Counted from the first letter of the stretch, positions 10,339 through 17,367 are shown. The stretch is DNA of 22,821 nt from Syntrophomonadaceae bacterium (GCA_029907055.1 JARYMO010000003.1:1-22821); one strand, 5' to 3'. Numbers and translations: made by a program. Notes: generated by a model not told the origin, from the letters alone.

Positions 10339-10354
10339 GGTGCATTTCTGCAAC
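10339..10354. promoter_or_regulatory. Activator dyad site 1
   Basis: GGTGC-ATTTCT-GCAAC: one mismatch from the GTTGC-N6-GCAAC dyad shared with sites 2-4. Its centre lies 21 bp (about two helical turns) from the centre of site 2 and about 353 bp upstream of the predicted sigma-54 start. It is a likely upstream activator sequence. Confidence 0.55.
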
Positions 10355-10356
10355 AC

Positions 10357-10378
10357 ACCGTTGCGATATCGCAACGGT
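10357..10378. promoter_or_regulatory. Activator dyad site 2, perfect 22-bp palindrome
   Basis: The core GTTGCGATATCGCAAC (10360-10375) is perfectly self-complementary and extends by three more base pairs on each side. It is the strongest of the four dyads. Centre about 332 bp upstream of the predicted sigma-54 start. Confidence 0.65.
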
Positions 10379-10394
10379 CCTCAGGGCCCGCCCC

Positions 10395-10410
10395 GTTGCA
10401 TTTTTGCAAC
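10395..10410. promoter_or_regulatory. Activator dyad site 3
   Basis: GTTGCATTTTTGCAAC has perfect 5-bp half-sites with a 6-bp AT spacer. Its centre is 35 bp from that of site 2. A related TTG/CAA pair with shorter spacing follows at 10413-10424 but does not match the dyad geometry. Confidence 0.6.
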
Positions 10411-10569
10411 AATTGTTTCCGCAAATTGCCGGCTGCCTGGCCGGTGTCAAGCGCGGCTGCATCGCGATTCGCACTGGGGCCGCGGCCGCATCCGATCGAA
10501 AGTCCAACACATAGGCATTGCCGACCACCCCAGTGTCGCCTTCCCCGGGCGACGGTTTCCCTCGGGCGT

Positions 10570-10585
10570 GTTGCGATAGTGCAAC
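10570..10585. promoter_or_regulatory. Activator dyad site 4, promoter-proximal
   Basis: GTTGCGATAGTGCAAC has perfect half-sites. The centre is about 122 bp upstream of the predicted sigma-54 start, a usual distance for enhancer-binding protein sites, and 175 bp from site 3. Confidence 0.6.
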
Positions 10586-10672
10586 AGTGACTGGTTTCTG
10601 CCCCGCCGCCAGCTCCCCCCCAGATCGGCCCTCCGCCGTTGCTGGCGAGGGTTTTTCCCTTCCCGGGATGAG

Positions 10673-10690
10673 TTGGCACGACTCTTGCAC
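10673..10690 (+). promoter_or_regulatory. Sigma-54 (-24/-12) promoter
   Basis: TTGGCACG-ACTC-TTGCAC fits the sigma-54 consensus TGGCACG-N4-TTGCA, with the invariant GG at 10675-10676 and GC at 10687-10688 separated by 10 bp. Transcription should start near 10700. A cognate-type activator gene lies directly upstream with four dyads in between, which strongly supports function. Confidence 0.9.
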
Positions 10691-10927
10691 CTCAGAGTGG
10701 ACAGGGACCGGGCTCCAACGCCCGGGCCCGGGTTGCGCGCTAGCGTTCCTTATTACCTCCTTTATTCTTCCACTGCTTCGTGGTGCCGCGAGGCGCAGGG
10801 GAGGCCCTGTCGGCCCCTCCTGGTGCGGCGGCCGCGAGCTCCAGATGCGTCACGGAGCAGTGCCCATTCTTTTTCTTGCCGGCTTTGGCGCGCGACAGGA
10901 CGTACGAACGGTCGGGAGGCGCATCCA

Positions 10928-11101
10928 GTGAAGGAATTCCGCTGCAGTCACTGCAACAAGCTCCTGGGCAAGTACCGGGGCTGCGATGAACTGGAGATCA
11001 AGTGTCCGCGCTGCGGGTGCAAGAACCTCATCGTGGAAGACCGCGTGGTACTGGTGTCAGGGTCCCCCCGGGAGGGATCGCGCAAGATCGCGAAGCTCTG
11101 A
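10928..11101 (+). CDS. Com-like zinc-ribbon protein (57 aa)
   Basis: The 57-residue product closely resembles phage Mu Com, a zinc-finger protein that binds mom mRNA and activates its translation. Shared pattern: RCxxCNKLLxK near the N-terminus, then EIxCPRC; ligands C6-x2-C9-x16-C26-x2-C29, with extra C19 and C31. The tail after residue 33 is basic and short (VEDRVVLVSGSPREGSRKIAKL region), as expected for nucleic acid binding. Start GTG 10928 has GGGAGG (10914-10919) 8 nt upstream; the longer upstream frame reads through the leader and is unlikely. It is the first gene after the sigma-54 promoter and is followed by a strong terminator and the thiolase gene. No phage genes surround it. An RNA-level regulatory role for the operon is an inference from Mu and position. 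Confidence 0.85.
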   Translation: MKEFRCSHCNKLLGKYRGCDELEIKCPRCGCKNLIVEDRVVLVSGSPREGSRKIAKL

Positions 11102-11157
11102 GACCCCGGTCCACAATCGCATACGCTACCGCAGTTCTTGCGCAGAGAGCCTTTGAG

Positions 11158-11190
11158 CCCCGGCAGGTCTTTGATCTGGCGGGGTTTTTT
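11158..11190 (+). terminator. Strong intrinsic terminator between the Com-like gene and thiolase
   Basis: A 12-bp stem (11158-11169 with 11173-11184; one G-G mismatch and one G-T wobble) with a TTT loop is followed by TTTTTT (11185-11190). It is the most canonical terminator in the window and lies between the sigma-54 promoter and the catabolic genes, so it must be passed, leak, or be bypassed by a second promoter. Confidence 0.85.
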
Positions 11191-11197
11191 GACCCAC

Positions 11198-11203
11198 TTG
11201 ACA
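11198..11203 (+). promoter_or_regulatory. TTGACA -35-like element upstream of thiolase
   Basis: A perfect TTGACA follows the terminator by 8 nt, but at 16-18 bp spacing the -10 position reads GAGTCG, AGTCGG or GTCGGT, with no TATAAT likeness. It is a possible weak or activator-dependent promoter for thiolase; chance is as likely. Confidence 0.25.
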
Positions 11204-11274
11204 GGCGAGAGGAGGGATGGAGTCGGTTCCAGGCAGTCGGAAATGGTGACGAGCGTACAAAAGGAGGAACATCA

Positions 11275-12471
11275 ATGAGGGAAGTTGTTATCGTAGGCGC
11301 GGCGAGGACCCCGTTTGGCGTGTTTGGCGGCAGCTTGAAGCCCCTGAAGGCTGTTGAACTGGGTGCCATTGCAATCAAGGAAGCCATCAATCGGGCGGGC
11401 ATTACCCCTGACAAGCTGGACTACGGCATCTACGGGATGGTGGTCCAGGCCGGAGCCGGACAGGTGCCGGGGAGGCAGGCCATGCTGAAGGCGGGTGTGC
11501 CCAATGAGGTGCCGTCCATTACCGTGAACAAGGTGTGCTCGTCGGGTATTATTGGCGTCGGCCTTTCCTACAAGCTCATTGCTGCCGGGTGGTACGACGT
11601 GATGCTGGCGGGCGGCATGGAGAGCATGTCGAACATCCCGTACGCGGTGCCCGACCTGCGCTGGGGGCAGCGCATGGCGGTTCCGCACGGCAAGACCACC
11701 GACCTGATGGTATGGGACGGCCTGTGGTGCGCACTGTACAACCGTCACATGGCGATTCATGGCTCGGAAGTCGCACGCGAGTACGGACTCGGACGCGAGC
11801 CCCAGGACCGCTGGGCGTGCCGCAGCCAGAACAGGGCGGAAGCCGCCATCAAGGCGGGCAAGTTCAAGGACGAGATCGTCCCCGTGACCGTGCCGGGCAA
11901 GACCCCGGTGGTCGTGGAGCAAGACGAAGCCCCGCGCTTCGGCTGCACCTACGAACAGCTCGCGAAACTGCCTCCGGTGTTCGACCCCAACGGCACCGTG
12001 ACCGCCGGCAATGCGCCCGGAGTCAATGACGGGGCCAGCGCACTGGTATTGATGGCACGCGAAAAGGCCGATGAGCTGGGCATCAAGCCTCTGGCCACGG
12101 TGTTGGGCTACGCCGAGGTTTCCCAGGAAGCGCGTTACATCGCGACCGTGCCCGGCCTCTCCATTAAGAAGCTGCTGGAAGAGAAGGGCATGAGTGTCCA
12201 CGACATGGATCTCATTGAAATCAACGAGGCGTTTGCCGCCGTGGCCCTCACTAGTGGCCAGGCCATTCTGGGGCTGAGCGACGAGGAAATGGATGCCAAG
12301 GTCAACGTCAATGGCAGCGCGGTTGCGCTGGGCCACCCCATCGGTGCCAGCGGCGGTCGCATCGTCATGACCCTGGCCTACGAGCTGAAGCGGCGGGGCG
12401 GCGGAATCGGCGTGGCCGGCATCTGCAGCGGCGCGGCCCAGGGCGACGCCTGCCTCATCAAGGTTGAATAG
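11275..12471 (+). CDS. Acetyl-CoA acetyltransferase (thiolase)
   Basis: Thiolase cleaves 3-ketoacyl-CoA with CoA, or condenses two acetyl-CoA in the reverse direction. The 398-residue protein has the nucleophile C88 in NKVCSSGI, AGGMESMSN, NEAFAAVAL, H354 in ALGHPIGASGGR, and C384 in GICSGAAQGDA, all catalytic positions of the degradative/biosynthetic thiolase family. The usual glycine-rich ending GGGGQG is GICSGAAQG here, a mild divergence. AAAGGAGG (11260-11267) lies 7 nt before ATG 11275. It is the first of the acyl-CoA enzymes and is bracketed by intrinsic terminators on both sides. Chain-length preference cannot be told; its partners (crotonase, HBD, acyl-CoA dehydrogenase) suggest short chains. 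Confidence 0.93.
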   Translation: MREVVIVGAARTPFGVFGGSLKPLKAVELGAIAIKEAINRAGITPDKLDYGIYGMVVQAGAGQVPGRQAMLKAGVPNEVPSITVNKVCSSGIIGVGLSYKLIAAGWYDVMLAGGMESMSNIPYAVPDLRWGQRMAVPHGKTTDLMVWDGLWCALYNRHMAIHGSEVAREYGLGREPQDRWACRSQNRAEAAIKAGKFKDEIVPVTVPGKTPVVVEQDEAPRFGCTYEQLAKLPPVFDPNGTVTAGNAPGVNDGASALVLMAREKADELGIKPLATVLGYAEVSQEARYIATVPGLSIKKLLEEKGMSVHDMDLIEINEAFAAVALTSGQAILGLSDEEMDAKVNVNGSAVALGHPIGASGGRIVMTLAYELKRRGGGIGVAGICSGAAQGDACLIKVE

Positions 12472-12499
12472 AGGAGGACCCTCGCGGCCTCCTCTTTTT
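12471..12499 (+). terminator. Intrinsic terminator between thiolase and 3-hydroxyacyl-CoA dehydrogenase
   Basis: GAGGAGG (12471-12477) pairs with CCTCCTC (12488-12494), with a bulged A and an inner CC/GG pair, followed by TTTTT (12495-12499). It begins at the last base of the thiolase stop codon and would uncouple thiolase expression from the genes downstream, at least partly. Confidence 0.75.
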
Positions 12500-12564
12500 C
12501 TGCTTTCCGTTCCGGCGGAGATTGCGCACAATCGCACAGTACAGTAGTGAGGAGGGTTTGGTAG

Positions 12565-13419
12565 ATGGAAATCAAGAAAGTCATGGTCATCGGCGCCGGC
12601 CAGATGGGCGGCGGCATCGCGCAGGTGTCGGCACAGGCCGGCTACGAGACGGTGCTCTACGACATCTCCCAGGAACTGGTAGATAAGGGCCTGGGCGTCA
12701 TCACCAAGAACCTGGCCAAGGACGTGGAGAAGGGCAAGCGCACCGAGGATGACAAGAACGCCATCCTGGGCCGCATCAAGTCCTCGGTCAGCCTGCAGGA
12801 CGCCGCTGACTGCGACCTGGTGGTCGAGGCCATCGTGGAGAACTTCGACATCAAGAAGAAGGTGTTCGGCGAACTGGACCAGATCGCCCCGCCGCACGCC
12901 ATCCTGGCCACCAACACCTCGTCCCTGCCCATCACCCAGATCGCGGCCTGCACCAAGCGGCCGGAGAAGGTCATTGGCATGCACTTCATGAACCCGGTGC
13001 CGGTGATGAAGCTGGTGGAGATCATCCGCGGCCTGGCCACCACCGACGAAGTGTACGCGGCGGTCGAAGAGGCCTCCATCAAGATGGGCAAGGTGCCGGT
13101 ATGGTGCAAGGATGTGCCGGGATTCGTGTCCAACCGCGTGCTGCAGGTGATGATTAACGAGGCCCTGTGGGAGCTGTATGAGGGCGTGGCCCCGGCGGAG
13201 AACATCGACAACATCATGAAGCTGGGCATGAACCACCCGATGGGGCCCCTGGCGCTGGCAGACCTCATCGGACTCGACACGGTGCTGGCCATCCTCAACG
13301 TGATGTACACCGGCTACGGCGATCCCAAGTACCGTCCGTCCCCGTTGCTGAAGCAGTACGTGCAGGCCGGCTGGCTGGGAAGAAAGGTCGGCAAGGGCAT
13401 CTACGACTACAGCAAGTAG
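12565..13419 (+). CDS. 3-hydroxybutyryl-CoA (3-hydroxyacyl-CoA) dehydrogenase
   Basis: This enzyme interconverts 3-hydroxyacyl-CoA and 3-ketoacyl-CoA with NAD(P). The 284-residue protein starts with a Rossmann GAGQMGGGIAQ (10-20), then VVEAIVENFDIKK, NTSS (117-120), the catalytic His140 in GMHFMNPVPVMKLVEII with Glu152, DVPGFVSNRVL, and HPMGPLALADLIGLD in the C-terminal helical domain. It is the stand-alone short form (about 280 aa), like clostridial Hbd, not a fusion with crotonase. GGAGGG (12551-12556) lies 8 nt before ATG 12565. The gene lies between thiolase and crotonase; a long hairpin begins 12 nt after its stop. Confidence 0.95.
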   Translation: MEIKKVMVIGAGQMGGGIAQVSAQAGYETVLYDISQELVDKGLGVITKNLAKDVEKGKRTEDDKNAILGRIKSSVSLQDAADCDLVVEAIVENFDIKKKVFGELDQIAPPHAILATNTSSLPITQIAACTKRPEKVIGMHFMNPVPVMKLVEIIRGLATTDEVYAAVEEASIKMGKVPVWCKDVPGFVSNRVLQVMINEALWELYEGVAPAENIDNIMKLGMNHPMGPLALADLIGLDTVLAILNVMYTGYGDPKYRPSPLLKQYVQAGWLGRKVGKGIYDYSK

Positions 13420-13431
13420 CATGAGCGCGAC

Positions 13432-13459
13432 GCGGTGAAGCCCCCTGGGGCTTCACCGC
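13432..13459 (+). terminator. Long hairpin without U-run between hbd-type and crotonase genes
   Basis: A perfect 13-bp inverted repeat (arms 13432-13444 and 13447-13459; core GAAGCCCC/GGGGCTTC) with a 2-nt centre. No T-run follows, so it may be a poor terminator, an RNA-processing or 3'-end-protecting element, or a protein site. Confidence 0.5.
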
Positions 13460-13498
13460 CGCATCGCGGCCCTGTACAGGGGAAAAGGGGGGAACAAG

Positions 13499-14281
13499 GT
13501 GGAATTCGCCAACGTGCTGCTGGAAAAGGAAGGGGCGGTGGCCACCCTCACCGTCAACCGTCCCAAGGCGCTCAACGCGCTCAACCGTGACACCCTGCTG
13601 GACATCAAGGCAGCCATCGAGGCCTGCCGCGACGATGCCGAGGTAAACGTCATCATCATCACCGGCGCCGGCGACAAGGCCTTCGTGGCCGGGGCTGACA
13701 TTACCTTCATGCAGGAAATGAACGCCCTGGAGGGGCGCGAGTTCGGGCTGCTGGGCCAGTCGGTATTCAGCCTCATCGAGAGCATCGAGAAGCCGGTCAT
13801 CGCTGCCATCAACGGCTTCGCCCTGGGGGGCGGCTGCGAGCTGGCCATGGCCTGCGATTTCCGCATCTGTTCTGACGCCAGCAAGTTCGGTCAGCCCGAG
13901 GTCGGCCTGGGTGTGACCCCCGGCTTCGGCGGCACCCAGCGCCTGCCGCGCCTGGTGGGGACCGGCATGGCCAAGCAGCTGCTGTACAGCGGGGACATGA
14001 TCGACGCCGCCGAGGCACTGCGCATCGGCCTGGTCAACGCCGTGCTGCCGGTGGACGAGTTGATGCCGTACGTGAAGAAGCTGGCGGCCCGCATCGCGTC
14101 GCGCGGCCAGGTGGCAGTGCGCTTCTGCAAGGTGGCGGTCAACGAGGGCATGCAGACCGACATCGACCGCTCCATGACCCTGGAGGCGGACCTGTTCGGG
14201 CTGTGCTTCGCCACCCAGGACCAGAAGGAAGGCATGAAGGCCTTCGTGGAGAAACGCAAGGCCCAGTTCGTGGGCAAGTAA
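13499..14281 (+). CDS. Enoyl-CoA hydratase / crotonase
   Basis: Hydrates trans-2-enoyl-CoA (for example crotonyl-CoA) to 3-hydroxyacyl-CoA. The 260-residue crotonase-fold protein has the oxyanion-hole segments AFVAGADI (61-68) and GFALGGGCELAMACD (106-120), and both catalytic glutamates: Glu114 in GGGCEL and Glu134 in GQPEVGLGVTPGFGGTQRL. Start GTG 13499 has AGGGGGG (13486-13492) 6 nt upstream, and the length matches clostridial Crt. The next gene begins only 33 nt after its stop, with no hairpin between, so crotonase and the acyl-CoA dehydrogenase are likely co-translated from one message. Confidence 0.95.
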   Translation: MEFANVLLEKEGAVATLTVNRPKALNALNRDTLLDIKAAIEACRDDAEVNVIIITGAGDKAFVAGADITFMQEMNALEGREFGLLGQSVFSLIESIEKPVIAAINGFALGGGCELAMACDFRICSDASKFGQPEVGLGVTPGFGGTQRLPRLVGTGMAKQLLYSGDMIDAAEALRIGLVNAVLPVDELMPYVKKLAARIASRGQVAVRFCKVAVNEGMQTDIDRSMTLEADLFGLCFATQDQKEGMKAFVEKRKAQFVGK

Positions 14282-14314
14282 ACGACGGAGCAGCGACAAG
14301 AGGAGGTACATGTA

Positions 14315-15463
14315 ATGGATTTTGCATTGAGTGACGAGACACTGATGTTGCGGGACATGATCCGCAAGTTTGCCAAGACCGAGATCGAGCCCATCGCGGC
14401 GGAAACCGACCGCGAGCACAAGTTCCCCATGGAGACGTTCAAGAAACTGGCCAGCCTGGGTCTCTGCGGCATCCCCATCCCCGAGGAGTGGGGTGGAGCC
14501 GGCGCCACTTACCTGGACTTCGCCATCTTCGTGGAGGAGATTGCCAAGGTGTGCGCCTCCACCGCGGTCATCATGAGCGTGCATACCGGCCTGGGCTGCA
14601 TGAGCACCTGGCTGTACGGCTCCCAGCGTATCAAGGAAAAGTACCTGCGGGCCCTGGCCACCGGCGAGATCATCGGGGCCTACGCCCTGACCGAACCCAA
14701 TGCGGGCTCCGACGCTGCGTCGCTGAAGTGCCGGGCGGAGGACAAGGGTGACCACTACCTGGTCAACGGCAGCAAGATATTCATCACCAACGGTCCCATG
14801 GCCACCACCTACTGTACCTTCGTCAAGACCGACCCCACCCAGCCTTCCGGGAAGGGCATCACCTGCCTCATCATCGAGAAGGACACCCCCGGCTTCACCT
14901 TCAGCAAGCCGGTGGAGAAGATGGGGATGAATGGTTCCAGCACCGTGGAGCTCTACTTCGAGGATGTCAAGGTGCCCAAGGAGAACGTGCTGGGGGTTCC
15001 CAACGAGGGCTTCCAGGTGGCCATGGGCCTGCTGGCCGGCGGCCGCATCACCATCGCCGCCCAGGGCCTGGGCATCGGGGAGGGCGCGCTGGAGTACACC
15101 ACCAACTACATCAAGGAGCGCTACCAGTTCGGGCGGCCGCTGGCGGCCAACCAGGGCGTCCAGTTCATGGTTGCGGACATGGCCACCGCGCTGGAGGCGG
15201 CCCAGCTGCTGGTGTACCGGGCGGCCTGGCTGAAGGACAACAAGCTGCCCCACAACAAGGAGGCCTCGATGGCCAAGAAGTTCGCCACCGACACCTCCAT
15301 GGAAGTGTGCACCAACTGCGTGCAGCTGATGGGCGGCTACGGGTACTGCAAGGAGTTCCCGGTGGAGCGCATGATGCGCGACGTCAAGATCACCCAGATC
15401 TACGAGGGCTCCAACCAGATCCAGCGCATGATCATTGGCCGCGAGGTCATTGGTCGCTTCTAG
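14315..15463 (+). CDS. Acyl-CoA dehydrogenase (short-chain/butyryl-CoA type)
   Basis: FAD enzyme that introduces the alpha-beta double bond into acyl-CoA and passes electrons to ETF, or runs in reverse as enoyl-CoA reductase in bifurcating systems. The 382-residue protein has YALTEPNAGSDAAS, FITNGPMATTY, RYQFGRPLAANQGVQF, QLMGGYGY and the catalytic base Glu364 in QIYEGSNQIQRM, the position used by short-chain enzymes. AGGAGGT (14301-14307) lies 7 nt before ATG 14315. No etfA/etfB genes lie in the window, so its electron partner is encoded elsewhere. Substrate is uncertain: butyryl-CoA or a short 2-methyl-branched acyl-CoA both fit. Confidence 0.95.
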   Translation: MDFALSDETLMLRDMIRKFAKTEIEPIAAETDREHKFPMETFKKLASLGLCGIPIPEEWGGAGATYLDFAIFVEEIAKVCASTAVIMSVHTGLGCMSTWLYGSQRIKEKYLRALATGEIIGAYALTEPNAGSDAASLKCRAEDKGDHYLVNGSKIFITNGPMATTYCTFVKTDPTQPSGKGITCLIIEKDTPGFTFSKPVEKMGMNGSSTVELYFEDVKVPKENVLGVPNEGFQVAMGLLAGGRITIAAQGLGIGEGALEYTTNYIKERYQFGRPLAANQGVQFMVADMATALEAAQLLVYRAAWLKDNKLPHNKEASMAKKFATDTSMEVCTNCVQLMGGYGYCKEFPVERMMRDVKITQIYEGSNQIQRMIIGREVIGRF

Positions 15464-15479
15464 TCCCGGGATCCACACG

Positions 15480-15511
15480 CCCCCGGGGGATGCGGCGGCG
15501 CCCCCCGGGGG
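15480..15511 (+). terminator. GC hairpin without U-run after acyl-CoA dehydrogenase
   Basis: A perfect 10-bp stem, CCCCCGGGGG (15480-15489) with CCCCCGGGGG (15502-15511), has a 12-nt loop and starts 16 nt after the stop. There is no T-run. It may stabilise or process the message between crotonase/dehydrogenase and CoA-transferase. Confidence 0.45.
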
Positions 15512-15576
15512 GAGTGATCCGATAGCCCGGTTGCGCCGACGGGACCAGAGACAAGAGCAAAGGAGGAGGTAGACTG

Positions 15577-16554
15577 ATGGGCAAACCACAACGCATCACC
15601 ATCAAGGAGGCCGCCAATCTCATCAAGGACGGTGACATGCTGACCTTCAGCGGGTTCACCATCTGGCGGCGTCCCATGGCCCTGGTGTACGAACTGGTAC
15701 GCCAGCAGAAGAAGAACCTGCACCTGTTCGAGGTCAACGGCGGGACCCACACCGAGGTGCTGGTGGGCGGCGGCTGCGTTGCCATCTGGGAGTCCTGCTG
15801 GGTGGGCCACGAGCTGTATGGCAAGCTGGGTGAGATGGTGGCGGGGAAGCAGGTGCGCAGCGAGATGATCGTGGAGGACTACAGCCACGCGCAGTGCGTT
15901 GCCCGCCTGCTGGCTGGCGCCTACGGACTCCCCTTCCTGCCCACCGCGCACTCCATGGGCACCGACATTCTCAACCCCAAGTATGATATGCTGGGGCGGG
16001 CCGGCAAGCGCGACGGCTCCAACCCCAAGATCCCGATGAAGAAGTACGACATGATGCACGACCCCTTCTATGACATGGGAGAGATCCTGCTGATGCCGGC
16101 GGCCAACCCCGATTGGGCCCTCATCTATGCCCAGGCGGTGGGAACCGAGGGCACCGTGCGGGTGCACGCGCAGACCTACACCGACTACGAAGCCATCAAG
16201 GCGGCGGACAAGGTCATCGTGCTGGCCGAGGAAATCGTTCCCGAGGACTACCTGCGCGAGGAGCCGGCCCTGAACCTCGCCACCGGCTACTCGGTTGACT
16301 ACATCGTCGAACTGCCCTGGGCAGCGCACCCCACCGGCTCACAGCGCTTCTACGACGTGGACGCTGATTTCATCCGCAGCTTCTACGCCGCTTCCAAGTC
16401 CCAGGACTCCTTCAACAAGTGGGCGGATGAGTGGATCTTTGGCGTTGCCGACCACCAGGCCTATCTCGAAAAACTCGGCATTACCCGGCTGGAGAAACTG
16501 AGGGCGAACTCCGTGCTCGGATATTCCACCAGGGTGAAAAGGGGGTCGAGATAA
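15577..16554 (+). CDS. CoA-transferase subunit A, glutaconate CoA-transferase type
   Basis: Subunit A of a class I CoA-transferase, which moves CoA from a donor such as acetyl-CoA onto an acid. The 325-residue length and segments DGDMLTFSGFTIWRRPMALV (near residue 20), AANPDWALIYAQAVGTEGTV, AADKVIVLAEEIV and VDYIVELPWAAHPTGSQRFY resemble GctA of glutaconate CoA-transferase rather than the shorter acetoacetate or butyrate enzymes. AAAGGAGGAGGT lies just before ATG 15577. Its stop abuts the start of subunit B (TAAATG). In this cluster it is the only visible way to activate the acid substrate. The acid cannot be told from sequence. Confidence 0.88.
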   Translation: MGKPQRITIKEAANLIKDGDMLTFSGFTIWRRPMALVYELVRQQKKNLHLFEVNGGTHTEVLVGGGCVAIWESCWVGHELYGKLGEMVAGKQVRSEMIVEDYSHAQCVARLLAGAYGLPFLPTAHSMGTDILNPKYDMLGRAGKRDGSNPKIPMKKYDMMHDPFYDMGEILLMPAANPDWALIYAQAVGTEGTVRVHAQTYTDYEAIKAADKVIVLAEEIVPEDYLREEPALNLATGYSVDYIVELPWAAHPTGSQRFYDVDADFIRSFYAASKSQDSFNKWADEWIFGVADHQAYLEKLGITRLEKLRANSVLGYSTRVKRGSR

Positions 16555-17367
16555 ATGGCAGCGAGCAACGAATTCGCGAAACCCGGCGAGTACAAGCCGA
16601 TGGACATGCTGGCCGTGGCGGCCGCACGTGAAGTCAACGACGGCGACATCGTGTTTGCGGGTACCGGTCTCCCCATGCTGGCCATCATGCTGGCGCAGAA
16701 GACCACTGCGCCCAACGCGGTGTGCATCTACGAGGCCGGCAGCATCGACGGTCGCCCCATCGACCTGCCCACCTCGGTGGGCGACGCGCGTTGTGCCCAC
16801 ATGGCCAGTATGGCGGCAGGCCTGACGGAAGCCTTCTTCGGGCAGTTGCACCGGGGCTACGTGGACCTGGCCTTCCTGGGCGGGGCCGAGATCGACAAGT
16901 ACGGCAACGTGAACACCACCGTGGTCGGTGACTACGCGTCGCCGCAGAAGCGGTTCACCGGCAGCGGCGGCAACCCGGACATCAACGCCCTCGCCCGCCG
17001 CACCGTCTTCATCATGGTCCAGGAGAAGCGCCGCTTCAAGGAGCACGTGGACTACATCACCTCCCCCGGCTGGCGCATCAAGAAGTGGCCCAGCGGCGAG
17101 GAAGCGCACAAGAAAGACGTGTACGGCAAGTTCTTCCGTGGCGGCGTGAGTGCTGTCATCACCAACATGGGCGTGTTCCGCTTCGACGAGGAGGGCATCA
17201 TCTACCTGGACACCGTCCACCCCGGCTTCACCCCCGAGCAGGTCAAGGACAACTGCTCCTTCGACCTCAACATCTCCAGGTGCAAGGGCGAAACGGTTCC
17301 CCCCACCTACGCGGAAATCGACCTGTTGTACAAGGTGGTCGACCCCGAAGGGATCTTCCTCCCCTAG
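16555..17367 (+). CDS. CoA-transferase subunit B, glutaconate CoA-transferase type
   Basis: The 270-residue partner of the preceding subunit. GctB-type subunits carry the catalytic glutamate that forms the enzyme-CoA thioester; Glu60 in CIYEAGSIDGRP is the best candidate by position. Other features are GDIVFAGTGLPMLAIMLA near the N-terminus, LAFLGGAEIDKYGNVNTT and a C-terminal HPGFTPEQVKDNCSFDL. ATG 16555 follows the subunit A stop directly with GGGGGT (16541-16546) upstream, indicating equal synthesis. The relatives include the IpdA/IpdB ring-cleavage hydrolases of the same fold, so a hydrolase role is a less likely alternative. Confidence 0.88.
   Translation: MAASNEFAKPGEYKPMDMLAVAAAREVNDGDIVFAGTGLPMLAIMLAQKTTAPNAVCIYEAGSIDGRPIDLPTSVGDARCAHMASMAAGLTEAFFGQLHRGYVDLAFLGGAEIDKYGNVNTTVVGDYASPQKRFTGSGGNPDINALARRTVFIMVQEKRRFKEHVDYITSPGWRIKKWPSGEEAHKKDVYGKFFRGGVSAVITNMGVFRFDEEGIIYLDTVHPGFTPEQVKDNCSFDLNISRCKGETVPPTYAEIDLLYKVVDPEGIFLP

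Larger units (their letters stand above)
10308..10927 (+). other. 620-bp non-coding control region
   Basis: No credible gene is seen between the activator and the Com-like gene. The stretch holds a small stem just after the activator stop (CGGGGC/GCCCCG, 10313-10329, no U-run), four copies of a GTTGC-N6-GCAAC dyad, a sigma-54 promoter at 10673-10690 and a 228-nt leader. Open frames across it are rich in Pro, Ser, Cys and Gly and cross the promoter, so they are probably chance. Confidence 0.7.

Noticed and set aside
10518..10931. A 137-codon open frame across the sigma-54 promoter region
   Set aside because: It has Pro/Ser/Cys-rich composition, no ribosome site, and spans the dyad and the -24/-12 promoter; long open frames are common by chance at this GC content.
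11217..11249. Ten-codon leader peptide MESVPGSRKW between the terminator and thiolase
   Set aside because: The GGAGGG ribosome-like site abuts its ATG with no spacer, and the codons show no attenuation-type run.
11272..13422. A 716-codon minus-strand open frame opposite thiolase and the dehydrogenase gene
   Set aside because: It is rich in His, Gly, Val and Leu with no known motif and mirrors the codon pattern of the real plus-strand genes. The same applies to the 764-codon minus-strand frame at 13295-15589 and the 642-codon one at 17267-19195.
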